This document shows positions 36,447 through 45,548 of a stretch of 64,000 nucleotides of DNA, piece by piece. Location: positions 102,658 to 166,657 of the forward strand of contig DWWD01000042.1 in NCBI GenBank assembly GCA_019119895.1. Direction: 5' to 3'. The notes under the pieces are model-generated. The model had not been told where the DNA came from, did not search any database, and was given only the letters and a program-made list of their open reading frames with translations. Origin of the DNA: Candidatus Anaerostipes avistercoris (GTDB lineage: Bacteria > Bacillota > Clostridia > Lachnospirales > Lachnospiraceae). The position numbers and the translations under genes are program-made. The first letter of the stretch is position 1; every line of letters starts with the position of its first letter.

Positions 36447-37919
36447 ATGACAGAGAAAGTAAATGATTTAAGAAGCGCCCTGGCACTGCTGAAAAACATG
36501 CCGGGACAGCTGATCGAGACAGATGTTGAAGTGGAGCCGGAAGCCGAGCTGTCCGGCGTGTACCGGCATGTGGGAGCCTGGGGAACGGTTCAGCGACCGA
36601 CGAAGGAAGGACCGGCCATGATCTTTCAGAATGTAAAAGGGCACCCGGGAGCCAGGGTTGCTATCGGTGTTCTGGCAAGCAGAAAACGAGTGGCAGCGCT
36701 GCTGGGAACAAAGCCGGAAAATATCGGAAAAATGCTGTATGAAAGCGTGGATCACCCGGTGGCTCCGGTACTGAGCAAAAAGCCTGCCCCTTGTCAGGAA
36801 ATCGTTCATAAAGTGGAGGATCCGGATTTTGATCTGTACCGTCTGGTTCCGGCGCCGACCAATACGCCGGACGACGCAGGGCCGTATATTACTCTGGGAA
36901 TGTGCTATGCCACCCATCCGGACACGGGACTCAGCGATGTTACTATACACAGGCTGTGCATCCAGGGAAAGGACGAACTGTCTATTTTCTTTACGCCGGG
37001 AGCAAGACATATCGGGGCAATGGCGGAACGGGCAGAAGAACTGGGACAGAAACTGCCGATTTCCATCAGCATCGGAGTGGACCCGGCCATTGAGATCGGA
37101 TCCTGCTTTGAGCCGCCGACAACTCCTCTTGGATATGATGAGCTGGCGGTTGCAGGAGCTCTCAGGGGAGAACCGGTGGAATTATGTGACTGCATTACGG
37201 TGAAAGAAAGAGCCATAGCCAATGCGGAATATGTGATTGAAGGAGAGGTTATTCCTAACGTCAGAGTCCAGGAAGACCAGAACAGTCATACGGGATATGC
37301 CATGCCGGAATTCCCGGGATATACAGGACCTGCAAGCAGCCAGTGCTGGCTGATCAAAGTAAAGGCAGTGACTCACAGAAAGAATCCAATCATGCAGACC
37401 TGTATCGGACCGAGTGAGGAACATGTATCCATGGCCGGAATTCCTACTGAAGCAAGTATTTATGGAATGGTGGAAAAAGCCATGCCTGGAAGACTTCAGA
37501 ATGTATACTGCGCTTCACCGGGCGGAGGAAAATATATGGCAGTTCTCCAGTTTAAGAAACTGACGGCCAGTGATGAAGGACGCCAGAGACAGGCGGCGCT
37601 TCTTGCATTTTCCGCTTTCAGCGAGCTGAAACACGTTTTTCTGGTAGATGAAGATGTGGACTGTTTTGACCTGAACGACGTATTGTGGGCAATGAACACA
37701 CGCTTCCAGGGAGATGCGGATATCATTACGATTCCGGGCGTCAGATGTCATCCTCTGGATCCGTCCAATGACCCTTCCTGTTCTCCGGGAATCCGTGATC
37801 ATGGAATTGCCTGCAAGACGATTTTTGATTGTACGGTGCCGTTTGACCAGAAAGAGAGATTTGAGAGAGCGAGATTCATGGATGTTGATCCGGGAAAATG
37901 GACGAAAGACGCGGAGTAA
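36447..37919 (+). CDS. UbiD-family decarboxylase, gallate/protocatechuate-type (LpdC-like)
   Basis: A prenylated-FMN-dependent, non-oxidative aromatic acid decarboxylase. The 490-residue length equals that recalled for Lactobacillus gallate decarboxylase LpdC. Family segments include GHPGARVAIGVLASRKRVA, VPAPTNTPDDAGPYIT, the prFMN-pocket SDVTIHRLCI region, the acidic EYVIEGEVIPNVRVQE stretch expected to carry catalytic Glu residues, and MNTRFQGDADI. AGGAGG precedes the ATG. It is followed by a UbiX-like and an LpdD-like gene, the gallate decarboxylase set. The actual substrate (gallate, protocatechuate, 4-hydroxybenzoate or other) is not determined. Confidence 0.9.
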   Translation: MTEKVNDLRSALALLKNMPGQLIETDVEVEPEAELSGVYRHVGAWGTVQRPTKEGPAMIFQNVKGHPGARVAIGVLASRKRVAALLGTKPENIGKMLYESVDHPVAPVLSKKPAPCQEIVHKVEDPDFDLYRLVPAPTNTPDDAGPYITLGMCYATHPDTGLSDVTIHRLCIQGKDELSIFFTPGARHIGAMAERAEELGQKLPISISIGVDPAIEIGSCFEPPTTPLGYDELAVAGALRGEPVELCDCITVKERAIANAEYVIEGEVIPNVRVQEDQNSHTGYAMPEFPGYTGPASSQCWLIKVKAVTHRKNPIMQTCIGPSEEHVSMAGIPTEASIYGMVEKAMPGRLQNVYCASPGGGKYMAVLQFKKLTASDEGRQRQAALLAFSAFSELKHVFLVDEDVDCFDLNDVLWAMNTRFQGDADIITIPGVRCHPLDPSNDPSCSPGIRDHGIACKTIFDCTVPFDQKERFERARFMDVDPGKWTKDAE

Positions 37920-37935
37920 AAAAGGGGAGGAACCA

Positions 37936-38502
37936 ATGAAAAAGATTATCGTAGGAGCAACAGGAGCCAGCGGCATGCCGATTCTGAAAGAGTGTTTAAA
38001 AATGATCCGTTCAGAAAAGGAATATGAATCTGCCCTGATTATGAGCCGAAGTGCCGTACTGACGCTGGAACATGAAACAGATGACAGGAGAGAAGAAATA
38101 GAAGAACTTGCTGATGAAGTGCTTGCGCCGGATCGGATCGGAGCGGGACCGGCAAGCGGATCTTATCGAACCCATGGAATGCTGATCGTACCGTGCAGCA
38201 TGAAGACGGTGGCAGGTATATGCAGCGGTTATACAGATAATCTGATTCTCAGGGCGGCGGATGTAACGATTAAAGAACAGCGCCCTCTGGTGCTGGCGGC
38301 GAGGGAGACGCCATTAAGCCCGATTCATCTCAGAAATCTGGCGGAATTGTCAGGAATGCCGGGAGTCCGGATCATTCCGCCGATGATGACCTTTTATCAC
38401 CGGCCGGAAACCATCGATGACATGGTGCGTCATACAGCGGCAAAACTTCTGGAGCCATTTGGGATTGAAGCGAAAGGATATCGAAGATGGGAAGGCATAT
38501 AG
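37936..38502 (+). CDS. UbiX-like flavin prenyltransferase (LpdB-like)
   Basis: UbiX proteins prenylate FMN to make the cofactor for UbiD enzymes. The 188-residue protein starts MKKIIVGATGASGMPIL, with the FMN-binding GATGASG, then has the SGSYRTHGMLIVPCSMKT region and RETPLSPIHLRN, as in the family. The frame is open 74 codons further upstream inside the decarboxylase gene, but the ATG at 37936 has GGGGAGG. It lies 16 bp after the decarboxylase gene and overlaps the next gene by 16 bp. Confidence 0.93.
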   Translation: MKKIIVGATGASGMPILKECLKMIRSEKEYESALIMSRSAVLTLEHETDDRREEIEELADEVLAPDRIGAGPASGSYRTHGMLIVPCSMKTVAGICSGYTDNLILRAADVTIKEQRPLVLAARETPLSPIHLRNLAELSGMPGVRIIPPMMTFYHRPETIDDMVRHTAAKLLEPFGIEAKGYRRWEGI

Positions 38503-38855
38503 AAGAACAGATTATTAAAAAGAAATTGTCTTACACGACATTGATTGTGAAGATTTCCAGAATCGGAGAAGACATTCACATTGCCCTTCAGGGCGGCGAA
38601 AAGCCCCACATCGGGTGCGTCGTCCTGGCGGTGCCCAGGCCTTCTCTGGAGGGAAACGGAGAAAGGAGCAGTACAGCCTCTGTCATTAACATCACCGGAC
38701 ATAAAGACGAGATGCTGTGCCGGCAGCTGGCAGAGCAGGTGGCAGCCAGAGAAAATGCCGTAGTGGTGTGCTGCGGCGGATTTCATATGGATCATATAAC
38801 GAAAGAACAGATTGAGGAAGTCAGAAAGGCAGTGGAAGAAATCAGTCAATTTTAA
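38487..38855 (+). CDS. LpdD-like small accessory subunit of the decarboxylase
   Basis: The 122-residue protein has a UbiX start overlap of 16 bp and matches the size and position of LpdD in the Lactobacillus gallate decarboxylase locus (lpdB, lpdC, lpdD). It has a beta-rich first half (TLIVKISRIGEDIHIALQGG, then HIGCVVLAVPRPSL) and a C-terminal part with VVVCCGGFHMDHITKEQI. Its biochemical role is not certain; it appears with UbiD/UbiX pairs and may be needed for activity or maturation. Confidence 0.8.
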   Translation: MGRHIEEQIIKKKLSYTTLIVKISRIGEDIHIALQGGEKPHIGCVVLAVPRPSLEGNGERSSTASVINITGHKDEMLCRQLAEQVAARENAVVVCCGGFHMDHITKEQIEEVRKAVEEISQF

Positions 38856-38914
38856 AACAGAAGATGAAAAAAAGCAGAATTTCGGCGCGGATCAGCCTTT
38901 TGTAATAAAAGTAA

Positions 38915-38935
38915 GAAAAAAGTAGTCTTTTTTTC
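38915..38935 (+). terminator. Weak AT-rich terminator-like hairpin
   Basis: GAAAAAAG, a TAGT loop and CTTTTTTTC. It has only A-T pairs in the body but ends in a T-run, and is placed after the decarboxylase operon. Confidence 0.4.
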
Positions 38936-38957
38936 ATGTTTCCTTCACATAACTTAA

Positions 38958-38986
38958 TTGAAAATATACGGAACATATGTTAGAAT
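38958..38986 (+). promoter_or_regulatory. pyrE promoter
   Basis: TTGAAA (38958-38963), a 17-bp spacer and TAGAAT (38981-38986). The leader to pyrE is about 85 nt and contains ATGGG (39017-39021), which could pair with CCCAT (39047-39051). Confidence 0.75.
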
Positions 38987-39073
38987 TGAAAAGAAATTTG
39001 AGTGTGAATCATTAAAATGGGAAAAAAGACGATAAGGGATGAAAAGCCCATAATTACAGGAGGTTTTATAGAT

Positions 39074-39751
39074 ATGGAACAATATAAGAAAGAATTTATC
39101 GAATTTATGATCGACTGCAATGTATTAAAGTTTGGAGATTTCGTAACAAAGAGCGGAAGGAATACACCGTTTTTCGTAAATACAGGATTTTACAGAACAG
39201 GCTCACAGCTTCGCAGGCTGGGAGAATATTACGCTAAGGCCATTGAATCCAAATTCGGATTTGACTTTGACGTCTTATTCGGACCGGCATACAAGGGAAT
39301 TCCACTGAGCGTGGCGGCTTCTATTGCGATTTCTGAAAAATATGACAAAGATATCCGTTACTGTGCCAACCGGAAAGAAGTAAAGGACCATGGAGATAAG
39401 GGAATTCTTCTTGGAAGTCCGATTGAAGACGGTGATAAAGTTGTGATCATTGAGGATGTGACCACAGCAGGAACTTCCATTCAGGAAACTCTTCCGATTG
39501 TAAAAGCCCAGGGAGACGTGGATGTTCTCGGACTGGTTGTTTCTGTGGACCGGATGGAAAGAGGACAGGGAGAGAAGAGCGCTCTGGACGAGATCCACGA
39601 GAAATATGGTCTTGAAACGACCGCGATCGTAACAATGGAGGAAGTCGTAGAACACTTGTACAATAAGCCGTATAAAGGAAAAATTATTATTGATGACACA
39701 TTAAAAGCAGCCATCGATGCATACTATGAAAAGTATGGTGTAAAACATTAA
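39074..39751 (+). CDS. pyrE: Orotate phosphoribosyltransferase
   Basis: PyrE makes OMP from orotate and PRPP. The 225-residue protein begins MEQYKKEFIEFMIDCNVLKFGDF and has the PRPP-binding motif VVIIEDVTTAGTS, with FGPAYKGIPL and NRKEVKDHGDKG. The frame extends to an ATG at 39017, but that site lacks a ribosome binding site while GGAGG lies 10 bases before 39074. It has its own promoter, apart from the pyrF-K-D unit 4 kb upstream. Confidence 0.96.
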   Translation: MEQYKKEFIEFMIDCNVLKFGDFVTKSGRNTPFFVNTGFYRTGSQLRRLGEYYAKAIESKFGFDFDVLFGPAYKGIPLSVAASIAISEKYDKDIRYCANRKEVKDHGDKGILLGSPIEDGDKVVIIEDVTTAGTSIQETLPIVKAQGDVDVLGLVVSVDRMERGQGEKSALDEIHEKYGLETTAIVTMEEVVEHLYNKPYKGKIIIDDTLKAAIDAYYEKYGVKH

Positions 39752-39763
39752 GGATGGGTTTTT

Positions 39764-40270
39764 GTGACAGTGAAAAAGAAAAAAGCAGTTCGTTTGGGAG
39801 CAAGGATATTTTTTTATCTTTACATTATTATTATGTTCTATTTTGTGCTGCTGAGTGAAAGATATGGGAGGGAGACTGGATATCAGACCTCCCATGTTAA
39901 TTTGGTTTTGTTTAAAGAAATCCAAAGATTCTGGAATTACCGGCAGCTGCTGTCTCCGGAGGCAGTGATTACAAATTTGTTCGGAAATGTATTTGCATTC
40001 AGCCCGTTTGGATTTATGATTCCGATTATTTCTAAAAGAGCAAAAGGAGTCATCGCTGCTGTTTTTTCTACATTTTTATTCAGTCTGCTGATCGAGACCT
40101 GTCAGCTGATCACAAAAGTCGGCGTGTTTGATGTGGATGATCTTCTGCTCAACACAACAGGGGGGCTGATCGGTTATCTGGTATACCGGATTGCTTTGAA
40201 AGCGTACCGGTTCTGGCAGAAAGGAAAACAAAAGAACCATAATAGCATGGAGAAAGAAGGCAGAAGATGA
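39764..40270 (+). CDS. VanZ-family membrane protein
   Basis: A 168-residue integral membrane protein with about four helices (first about 12-30, FFYLYIIIMFYFVLL). The family segments VNLVLFKEIQRFW, NLFGNVFAFSPFGFMIPI, LFSLLIETCQLI and FDVDDLLLNTTGGLIGYLV are those of VanZ-like proteins. VanZ gives low-level teicoplanin resistance by an unknown route; most relatives are uncharacterised. It has a GTG start with an AAGGATGGG site 13 bp after pyrE. Confidence 0.9.
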   Translation: MTVKKKKAVRLGARIFFYLYIIIMFYFVLLSERYGRETGYQTSHVNLVLFKEIQRFWNYRQLLSPEAVITNLFGNVFAFSPFGFMIPIISKRAKGVIAAVFSTFLFSLLIETCQLITKVGVFDVDDLLLNTTGGLIGYLVYRIALKAYRFWQKGKQKNHNSMEKEGRR

Positions 40271-40599
40271 AAAGAAACAGGAAAAAAAACTTTGCGTACC
40301 GCCCGTCTGACAGGGTTGTTTCCCGAGTGTCGGCGATATCCAGCATTTTGGGAATTGCCGGTGTTCTGGGTTATATCGTACTGATTCTGGGTTCGTTCCG
40401 TGCATCAGGAAACGGAAGCATCTGGTATGGACTCGGAGGCTGGGGAATTTTTGTCTGTGCCGTCACAGGGATGTATTTTGCGGTCAGAAGTTTTGATGAT
40501 ACAGCGGCCATGGCAGTATGGAAGATCGTAGGATGTATTACCAATGGGATTGTGCTGTTATTTTCTGTGATTATCTTTATTCTTGGACTGATCGGATAG
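40267..40599 (+). CDS. Small three-TM membrane protein of unknown function
   Basis: A 110-residue protein with a basic, Arg/Lys-rich N-terminus (MKRNRKKNFAYRPSDR) and three predicted helices (about 22-43, 53-72, 85-109). It resembles short Lachnospiraceae membrane proteins annotated as DUF6142, from memory. It overlaps the VanZ gene by 4 bp (ATGA), so the two are probably made together. Confidence 0.75.
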   Translation: MKRNRKKNFAYRPSDRVVSRVSAISSILGIAGVLGYIVLILGSFRASGNGSIWYGLGGWGIFVCAVTGMYFAVRSFDDTAAMAVWKIVGCITNGIVLLFSVIIFILGLIG

Positions 40600-40627
40600 A
40601 CAGTCCTTCAACGGCATTGGGAGGAGA

Positions 40628-41224
40628 ATGATGACAAGGCTTGAGCAGCAGATGAATTTTATCATTGAAATTGATAAGTTAAAAGAGATTGTACGACAGA
40701 CCTATATTTCCAGCGCAGAGAGGAAAGAGACCGATGCGGAACACGCATGGCATTTTGCAATTATGGCGGTACTCCTGGCGGAATATGCCAATGAGCCGGT
40801 TGATGTGATGAAAGTTGTGAAGATGGCTCTGATTCATGATCTGGTGGAAATTGACGCAGGAGATACGTATCTCTACGATGAAGAAGGTGCTAAGACCAAG
40901 GCAGATCGGGAGAATAAAGCGGCGGACAGATTATTTCATATGCTGCCGGAGGATCAGGGAGAAGAATTCGATTCCATCTGGAGAGAATTCGAAGAACGAA
41001 AGACGCCGGAAGCCAGGTTCGCGGCGGCTCTGGACCGGCTTCAGCCGGTGATGCTCAATGACGCCACCAATGGGAAAGCCTGGGAAGAACACGGCATCAC
41101 AGAAGAACAGGTGAGAAGTCATAATGAGCATGTAAAAAAAGGTTCTCTGGCAATCTGGGAATATTTAGAGAAGATTTTTGACAAGAATATAGAAAAAGGA
41201 AAAATTCAAAGGAGTTCATTGTGA
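40628..41224 (+). CDS. HD-domain hydrolase (YfbR/HDDC2-like nucleotidase)
   Basis: The 198-residue HD-superfamily protein resembles 5'-deoxynucleotidases of the YfbR/HDDC2 group. It has ETDAEHAWHFAIMA (His ligand), ALIHDLVEIDAGD (HD pair and following acidic residues) and AALDRLQPVMLND with a late Asp ligand. Such enzymes release phosphate from (deoxy)nucleoside monophosphates. Two consecutive ATG codons (40628 and 40631) follow GGGAGGAG; the second has better spacing. It overlaps the next gene by 4 bp. Confidence 0.87.
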   Translation: MMTRLEQQMNFIIEIDKLKEIVRQTYISSAERKETDAEHAWHFAIMAVLLAEYANEPVDVMKVVKMALIHDLVEIDAGDTYLYDEEGAKTKADRENKAADRLFHMLPEDQGEEFDSIWREFEERKTPEARFAAALDRLQPVMLNDATNGKAWEEHGITEEQVRSHNEHVKKGSLAIWEYLEKIFDKNIEKGKIQRSSL

Positions 41225-43254
41225 GTGGAATTTTGCAGGAAAGACATGAATTAAACAGAGACGGCCTGATGCAGATACTGAAAAACTGTGAAAAGATGAA
41301 TCAGTTTTCCGGATATTTCCGGGAAACGGCACAAATGATGCAGTATTTGAATGAGATTTATGATGTTCCGGAGAAATCACTGCAGCAGCTTAAGAAATGG
41401 AATGAGGAATGGTACTGCGGCATCCGGCCGGAAGCGTACGGTTCAAGTTATGGAAATCCATCTTACTGTGCGGAGAAATTCGGACTGGAATATGGACAGA
41501 TTTTAAGCTTTCTTTATGCGGAAATGAGAAGCGGATTCATTGACGCGGTGGAGGGAAGGCTTTTTGATCTTGTTATTTTGAATGAATTATTTTTGGAAAT
41601 ATATCAGGCGTTCAGAGAAGGCAGCCAGACGCCGGATCAGCTCAGAAAGATTATCTTCGATCACATGCGGGATTACAGCAGCGATGTGTTTGAGTACAGG
41701 ATCCGGGAGCAGCTGGATCCATCTCTGGATTTCGCGGTGCGTATTGTGATGGAATCCGATCTGAAAGATCCGGATTTTCTTTATCAGTATGGGGAATATA
41801 TATCCGATAATGAAAGAAAAACACTGGAATATCTGAACTGTCTGCCGAAGGAAAAAATCCAGGCGATCGCAAAGACTTATGTGGATGGGTTTCATGAAGG
41901 ATTTATCGTCAACAATATCGATATGAGCGGAAAGCGGACCGTAAATATCCGTTATACCATTGGATTTGAACCGGTCATCCGCGAAGCGATCCGTCAGTTT
42001 GGAGAAATCGGACTTTCACCGATCATTTACCGCAGCGGACATTCCAGTCTTACAAAAGGGGTGGTAAAAGTGGGATATGTATCAACAAGCCCGAATCCTC
42101 AGTATGACTATGACCACCGTTTTGATCAGGCTGTTTATTTTGATAACCGGTTTATGCAGCATAAACTGGAATGTTATCGGAACTCTTATGAGAGATGGAA
42201 GGAAGAAGCGTCTGTGCTCGCCGGACCGGCATGTATGGAGACATTCGGTGAGAAACCATTCCTGCCGGAACATAAGGAGGCCAATCTCCGCCTGTCTGAC
42301 CGTCAGCAGGAATTGTCTGTGGAATTTCAGAAGAAGTCATCTGAGATTGTAAATGAGTATATCAAACCGGATGAGAGAAGTTTTACGATCATTGCTTATC
42401 CGATTCCGGAGATCGGAGATCAGTTTGAAGAGATTTTTGAGAAAGTTGTAAAGGTCAATACCCTGGATAAGGATAAATACCGCGAAATCCAGCAGCATCT
42501 CATTGACGCGCTGGACCGTGCCGTGGAAGTGCATATCAGGGGCGCCGGAGAAAATCAGACCGATCTCTATGTGGCAATGCACGAGATGGAAGATTCGCAG
42601 AAACAGACCAATTTCGAGAACTGTCTGGCGGATGTCAATATCCCGGTAGGCGAGGTGTTTACTTCACCGAAACTTGCAGGAACCAATGGAGTCCTGCATG
42701 TGGGAGAAGTTTATCTGAGGGATCTGAAATTTGTCGATCTGAAGCTGGTATTTAAAGACGGTAAGATTGAATCTTATACCTGCGGAAATTTCCAGGAAGA
42801 AGAAGAGAACCAGGCGCTGATCAAAGAAAACATTTTGTACAACAGAGATACACTGCCGATGGGCGAGTTTGCCATCGGTACGAATACCACGGCCTATGCC
42901 ATGGCAAAAAATTATGATATTCTTTACCAGCTGCCGATTCTGATCGTTGAAAAAATGGGACCTCATTTTGCTGTGGGAGACACCTGCTACAGTCACAGTG
43001 AGGATACAAAGGTTTATAATCCGGATGGAAAAGAAATTTCTGCGAAACACAATGAGTGTTCCATTGAAGGAGAATACTTCCAGTGTCATACGGATATCAC
43101 CATACCGTATGAGGAGCTGGATTCTATCACAGCCATTGAGCTCGGTGGAAAAGAAATTCCGCTGATTCAGAATGGACGGTTTGTTCTCCCGGGAACAGAA
43201 ACGCTCAATGAACCATTGACGGAAATCGGACAAGTTAGTACAATGAAAAGATAA
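41221..43254 (+). CDS. M29-family aminopeptidase with long N-terminal extension
   Basis: The C-terminal about 400 residues match M29 metal-dependent aminopeptidases (AmpS/AmpT). They include the metal-ligand Glu in VGEVFTSP (about E479), the GTNTTAYAMA and EKMGPHFAVGDTCYSHSED regions supplying His and Asp ligands, and GTNGVLHVG. Typical M29 enzymes have about 410 residues; this one has 677 because of a helical N-terminal extension of about 250 residues of unknown function, a form seen in Clostridia. It has a GTG start after AAAGGAG, overlapping the HD gene (GTGA). Confidence 0.87.
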   Translation: MSGILQERHELNRDGLMQILKNCEKMNQFSGYFRETAQMMQYLNEIYDVPEKSLQQLKKWNEEWYCGIRPEAYGSSYGNPSYCAEKFGLEYGQILSFLYAEMRSGFIDAVEGRLFDLVILNELFLEIYQAFREGSQTPDQLRKIIFDHMRDYSSDVFEYRIREQLDPSLDFAVRIVMESDLKDPDFLYQYGEYISDNERKTLEYLNCLPKEKIQAIAKTYVDGFHEGFIVNNIDMSGKRTVNIRYTIGFEPVIREAIRQFGEIGLSPIIYRSGHSSLTKGVVKVGYVSTSPNPQYDYDHRFDQAVYFDNRFMQHKLECYRNSYERWKEEASVLAGPACMETFGEKPFLPEHKEANLRLSDRQQELSVEFQKKSSEIVNEYIKPDERSFTIIAYPIPEIGDQFEEIFEKVVKVNTLDKDKYREIQQHLIDALDRAVEVHIRGAGENQTDLYVAMHEMEDSQKQTNFENCLADVNIPVGEVFTSPKLAGTNGVLHVGEVYLRDLKFVDLKLVFKDGKIESYTCGNFQEEEENQALIKENILYNRDTLPMGEFAIGTNTTAYAMAKNYDILYQLPILIVEKMGPHFAVGDTCYSHSEDTKVYNPDGKEISAKHNECSIEGEYFQCHTDITIPYEELDSITAIELGGKEIPLIQNGRFVLPGTETLNEPLTEIGQVSTMKR

Positions 43255-43301
43255 AGAGAATCTGAAGATTTTGATACAATCAGCAAAAAGGAGAAAGAAA
43301 T

Positions 43302-43805
43302 ATGGCAAAAGTAGCAATTGTTATGGGCAGCGACTCTGATATGCCGGTTATGAGAAAGGCGGCAGAGTTCCTGGAAGAAATGGGAATTGATTTTGAAATG
43401 ACGATCATTTCCGCACACAGAGAGCCGGATATATTTTTCGAGTGGGCAAAAGGAGCGGAAGACCGCGGCGTGAAAGTGATCATTGCGGGAGCAGGAAAGG
43501 CAGCTCATCTTCCGGGAATGTGCGCCGCTTTATTCCCAATGCCGGTGATCGGCATTCCGATGAAGACATCAGATTTGGGAGGCGTTGATTCCTTATATTC
43601 TATCGTTCAGATGCCGTCCGGAATCCCGGTTGCTACGGTAGCGATCAATGGCGGACAGAACGCGGGAATTCTTGCGGCGAAGATTCTTGCCACATCAGAT
43701 CCGGAACTTCTGGCCAAATTAAAGGATTACAGTGAAACCATGAAGAATTCTGTTGTAGAGAAAGCAGAAAAACTGGACCAGGTCGGATATAAAAATTATG
43801 AATAG
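43302..43805 (+). CDS. purE: N5-carboxyaminoimidazole ribonucleotide mutase
   Basis: PurE rearranges N5-CAIR to CAIR in purine synthesis. The 167-residue protein has the class I signatures MGSDSDMPVM and ISAHREPD, GAGKAAHLPGM and the QMPSGIPVATVAINGGQNAG segment. AAGGAG precedes the ATG. It heads purE-purM-purN-purD; purK, purC, purF, purL and purH are not in the window. Confidence 0.97.
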   Translation: MAKVAIVMGSDSDMPVMRKAAEFLEEMGIDFEMTIISAHREPDIFFEWAKGAEDRGVKVIIAGAGKAAHLPGMCAALFPMPVIGIPMKTSDLGGVDSLYSIVQMPSGIPVATVAINGGQNAGILAAKILATSDPELLAKLKDYSETMKNSVVEKAEKLDQVGYKNYE

Positions 43806-43872
43806 ATGCGGATTTTCACGGAAATCCGTGCAGCCAACAGGTATTTTAGATCATTTAGGAGGATTATAGCAA

Positions 43873-44898
43873 ATGGATTACAAGAAAGCAGGAGTGGATA
43901 TTGAGGCAGGATACAAATCCGTCGAGCTGATGAAAAAACATGTCCAGTCAACGATGAGAGAAGAGGTCCTGACAAATATCGGAGGATTTTCCGGTGCTTT
44001 TTCCATGAAGAAATTTAAAGATATGGAAAACCCGACGCTGGTATCCGGTACAGACGGAGTCGGCACAAAGCTGAAGCTGGCGTTTATACTGGATAAACAT
44101 GACACGATCGGCATTGACTGTGTGGCAATGTGCGTCAATGATATTGCGTGCGCCGGAGGAGAACCATTATTTTTCCTGGATTATATCGCGTGCGGAAAGA
44201 ACTTTCCGGAAAAGATCGCAACGATCGTAAGCGGCGTGGCAGACGGATGCCGTCAGTCAGAAGCAGCTTTGATCGGCGGTGAGACCGCTGAAATGCCGGG
44301 ATTCTATCCGGAGGATGAATATGATCTTGCGGGATTTGCTGTAGGCGTTGTGGATGAAAAAGATCTGATCACAGGAAAGAATCTGAAAGAAGGCGATGTG
44401 CTGATCGGAATCGCTTCTTCCGGAATTCACAGCAATGGATATTCTCTGGTGAGAAAAGTGTTTGATATGACAGAGGAATCGCTGAATACATATTATGATG
44501 AGCTGGGAACGACTCTTGGTGAAGCGCTCCTGACCCCGACAAAGATTTATGTGAAAGCATTAAAGGCTGTGAAAAATGCAGGCGTTGCGATCAAGGGATG
44601 CAGCCATATTACAGGCGGCGGATTTTATGAAAACATTCCTAGAATGCTTCCGGAAGGAGTCAGAGCAGTTGTGCGCAAAAATTCCTATGAGGTTCCGGCT
44701 GTTTTTAAACTTCTGGCAGAGACCGGAGATATCGATGAGAAAATGATGTACAATACCTATAATATGGGAATTGGAATGATGGTAGCGGTTGACAGCGCGG
44801 ATGCAGACGCTGCCCTCGCGGCATTAAAAGAAGCCGGAGAGACAGCTTATGTCGTTGGTGAGATTGAGAATGGAGAAAAAGGAGTTACCGTATGTTAA
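43873..44898 (+). CDS. purM: Phosphoribosylformylglycinamidine cyclo-ligase
   Basis: PurM (AIR synthetase) closes the imidazole ring using ATP. The 341-residue protein has the family start [33 protein letters not shown], the metal/ATP region [21 protein letters not shown] and [21 protein letters not shown] precedes the ATG. Its end overlaps purN by 7 bp. The 67-bp gap from purE holds a short stem (CGGATTT/AAATCCG, about 43807-43826) without a U-tract. Confidence 0.97.
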   Translation: MDYKKAGVDIEAGYKSVELMKKHVQSTMREEVLTNIGGFSGAFSMKKFKDMENPTLVSGTDGVGTKLKLAFILDKHDTIGIDCVAMCVNDIACAGGEPLFFLDYIACGKNFPEKIATIVSGVADGCRQSEAALIGGETAEMPGFYPEDEYDLAGFAVGVVDEKDLITGKNLKEGDVLIGIASSGIHSNGYSLVRKVFDMTEESLNTYYDELGTTLGEALLTPTKIYVKALKAVKNAGVAIKGCSHITGGGFYENIPRMLPEGVRAVVRKNSYEVPAVFKLLAETGDIDEKMMYNTYNMGIGMMVAVDSADADAALAALKEAGETAYVVGEIENGEKGVTVC

Positions 44899-45530
44899 AA
44901 TTAGCGGTTCTCGTGTCCGGAGGAGGCACGAATCTGCAGGCGATCATCGATGGGATCGAAGCGGGAACGATCACCAATGCGGAAATCAATGTGGTGATCA
45001 GCAATAATAAAAATGCGTTCGCTCTGGAGCGGGCGCAGAAACATGGAATTGAAGCAAAGGCCATTTCTCCGAAAGATTATGAGACAAGAGATGATTTCAA
45101 CGAAGCCCTGTATCAGGAACTGACAGGCAGAGGAATCGATCTGATCGTGCTGGCGGGATGTCTGGTTGTGATTCCGAAAAAAATCATAAAGGCATTTGAA
45201 AACAGGATCATCAATATTCATCCGTCTCTGATTCCGTCATTCTGCGGAACCGGGTATTACGGACTGAAAGTACATGAAAAAGCTCTGGCGAGAGGTGTAA
45301 AAGTTTCCGGCGCCACGGTGCATTTTGTGGATGAAGGAACCGACACCGGACCGATCATCGATCAGAAGGCTGTGTATGTGCAGGAAGGGGATACGCCGGA
45401 AGTGCTTCAGCGCAGGATCATGGAACAGGCAGAATGGGTGATCATGCCGAAGGCAATCGACGATATCGCCAACGGAAGAATCCGGGTGGCTGATGGAAAA
45501 GTCATCCGTGTGTCCGGAGAAGAAGCTTAA
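44892..45530 (+). CDS. purN: Phosphoribosylglycinamide formyltransferase
   Basis: PurN transfers a formyl group from 10-formyl-THF to GAR. The 212-residue protein has [28 protein letters not shown], the active-site region [14 protein letters not shown] then GYYG, and [17 protein letters not shown]. Length is normal. It overlaps purM by 7 bp and precedes purD by 18 bp. Confidence 0.96.
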   Translation: MLKLAVLVSGGGTNLQAIIDGIEAGTITNAEINVVISNNKNAFALERAQKHGIEAKAISPKDYETRDDFNEALYQELTGRGIDLIVLAGCLVVIPKKIIKAFENRIINIHPSLIPSFCGTGYYGLKVHEKALARGVKVSGATVHFVDEGTDTGPIIDQKAVYVQEGDTPEVLQRRIMEQAEWVIMPKAIDDIANGRIRVADGKVIRVSGEEA

Positions 45531-45548
45531 AAAGGAAGGAAAAAAGCA

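Noticed and set aside
36320..36499. N-terminal extension of the LysR protein by 60 residues
   Set aside because: It would run through the operator region into the divergent decarboxylase gene, and the ATG at 36319 has a good ribosome site and the family N-terminus.
37714..37935. Longer UbiX-like ORF starting inside the decarboxylase gene
   Set aside because: The upstream 74 codons are an out-of-frame shadow; the FMN-binding start MKKIIVGATGASG with GGGGAGG fixes the start at 37936.
39017..39073. pyrE start at ATG 39017
   Set aside because: There is no ribosome site there, and the 19 extra residues do not match the family, while GGAGG precedes ATG 39074.
43806..43872. Short hairpin between purE and purM as a terminator or riboswitch
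   Set aside because: The stem is 7 bp with no U-tract and the gap is only 67 bp; at most an mRNA processing or stability element.
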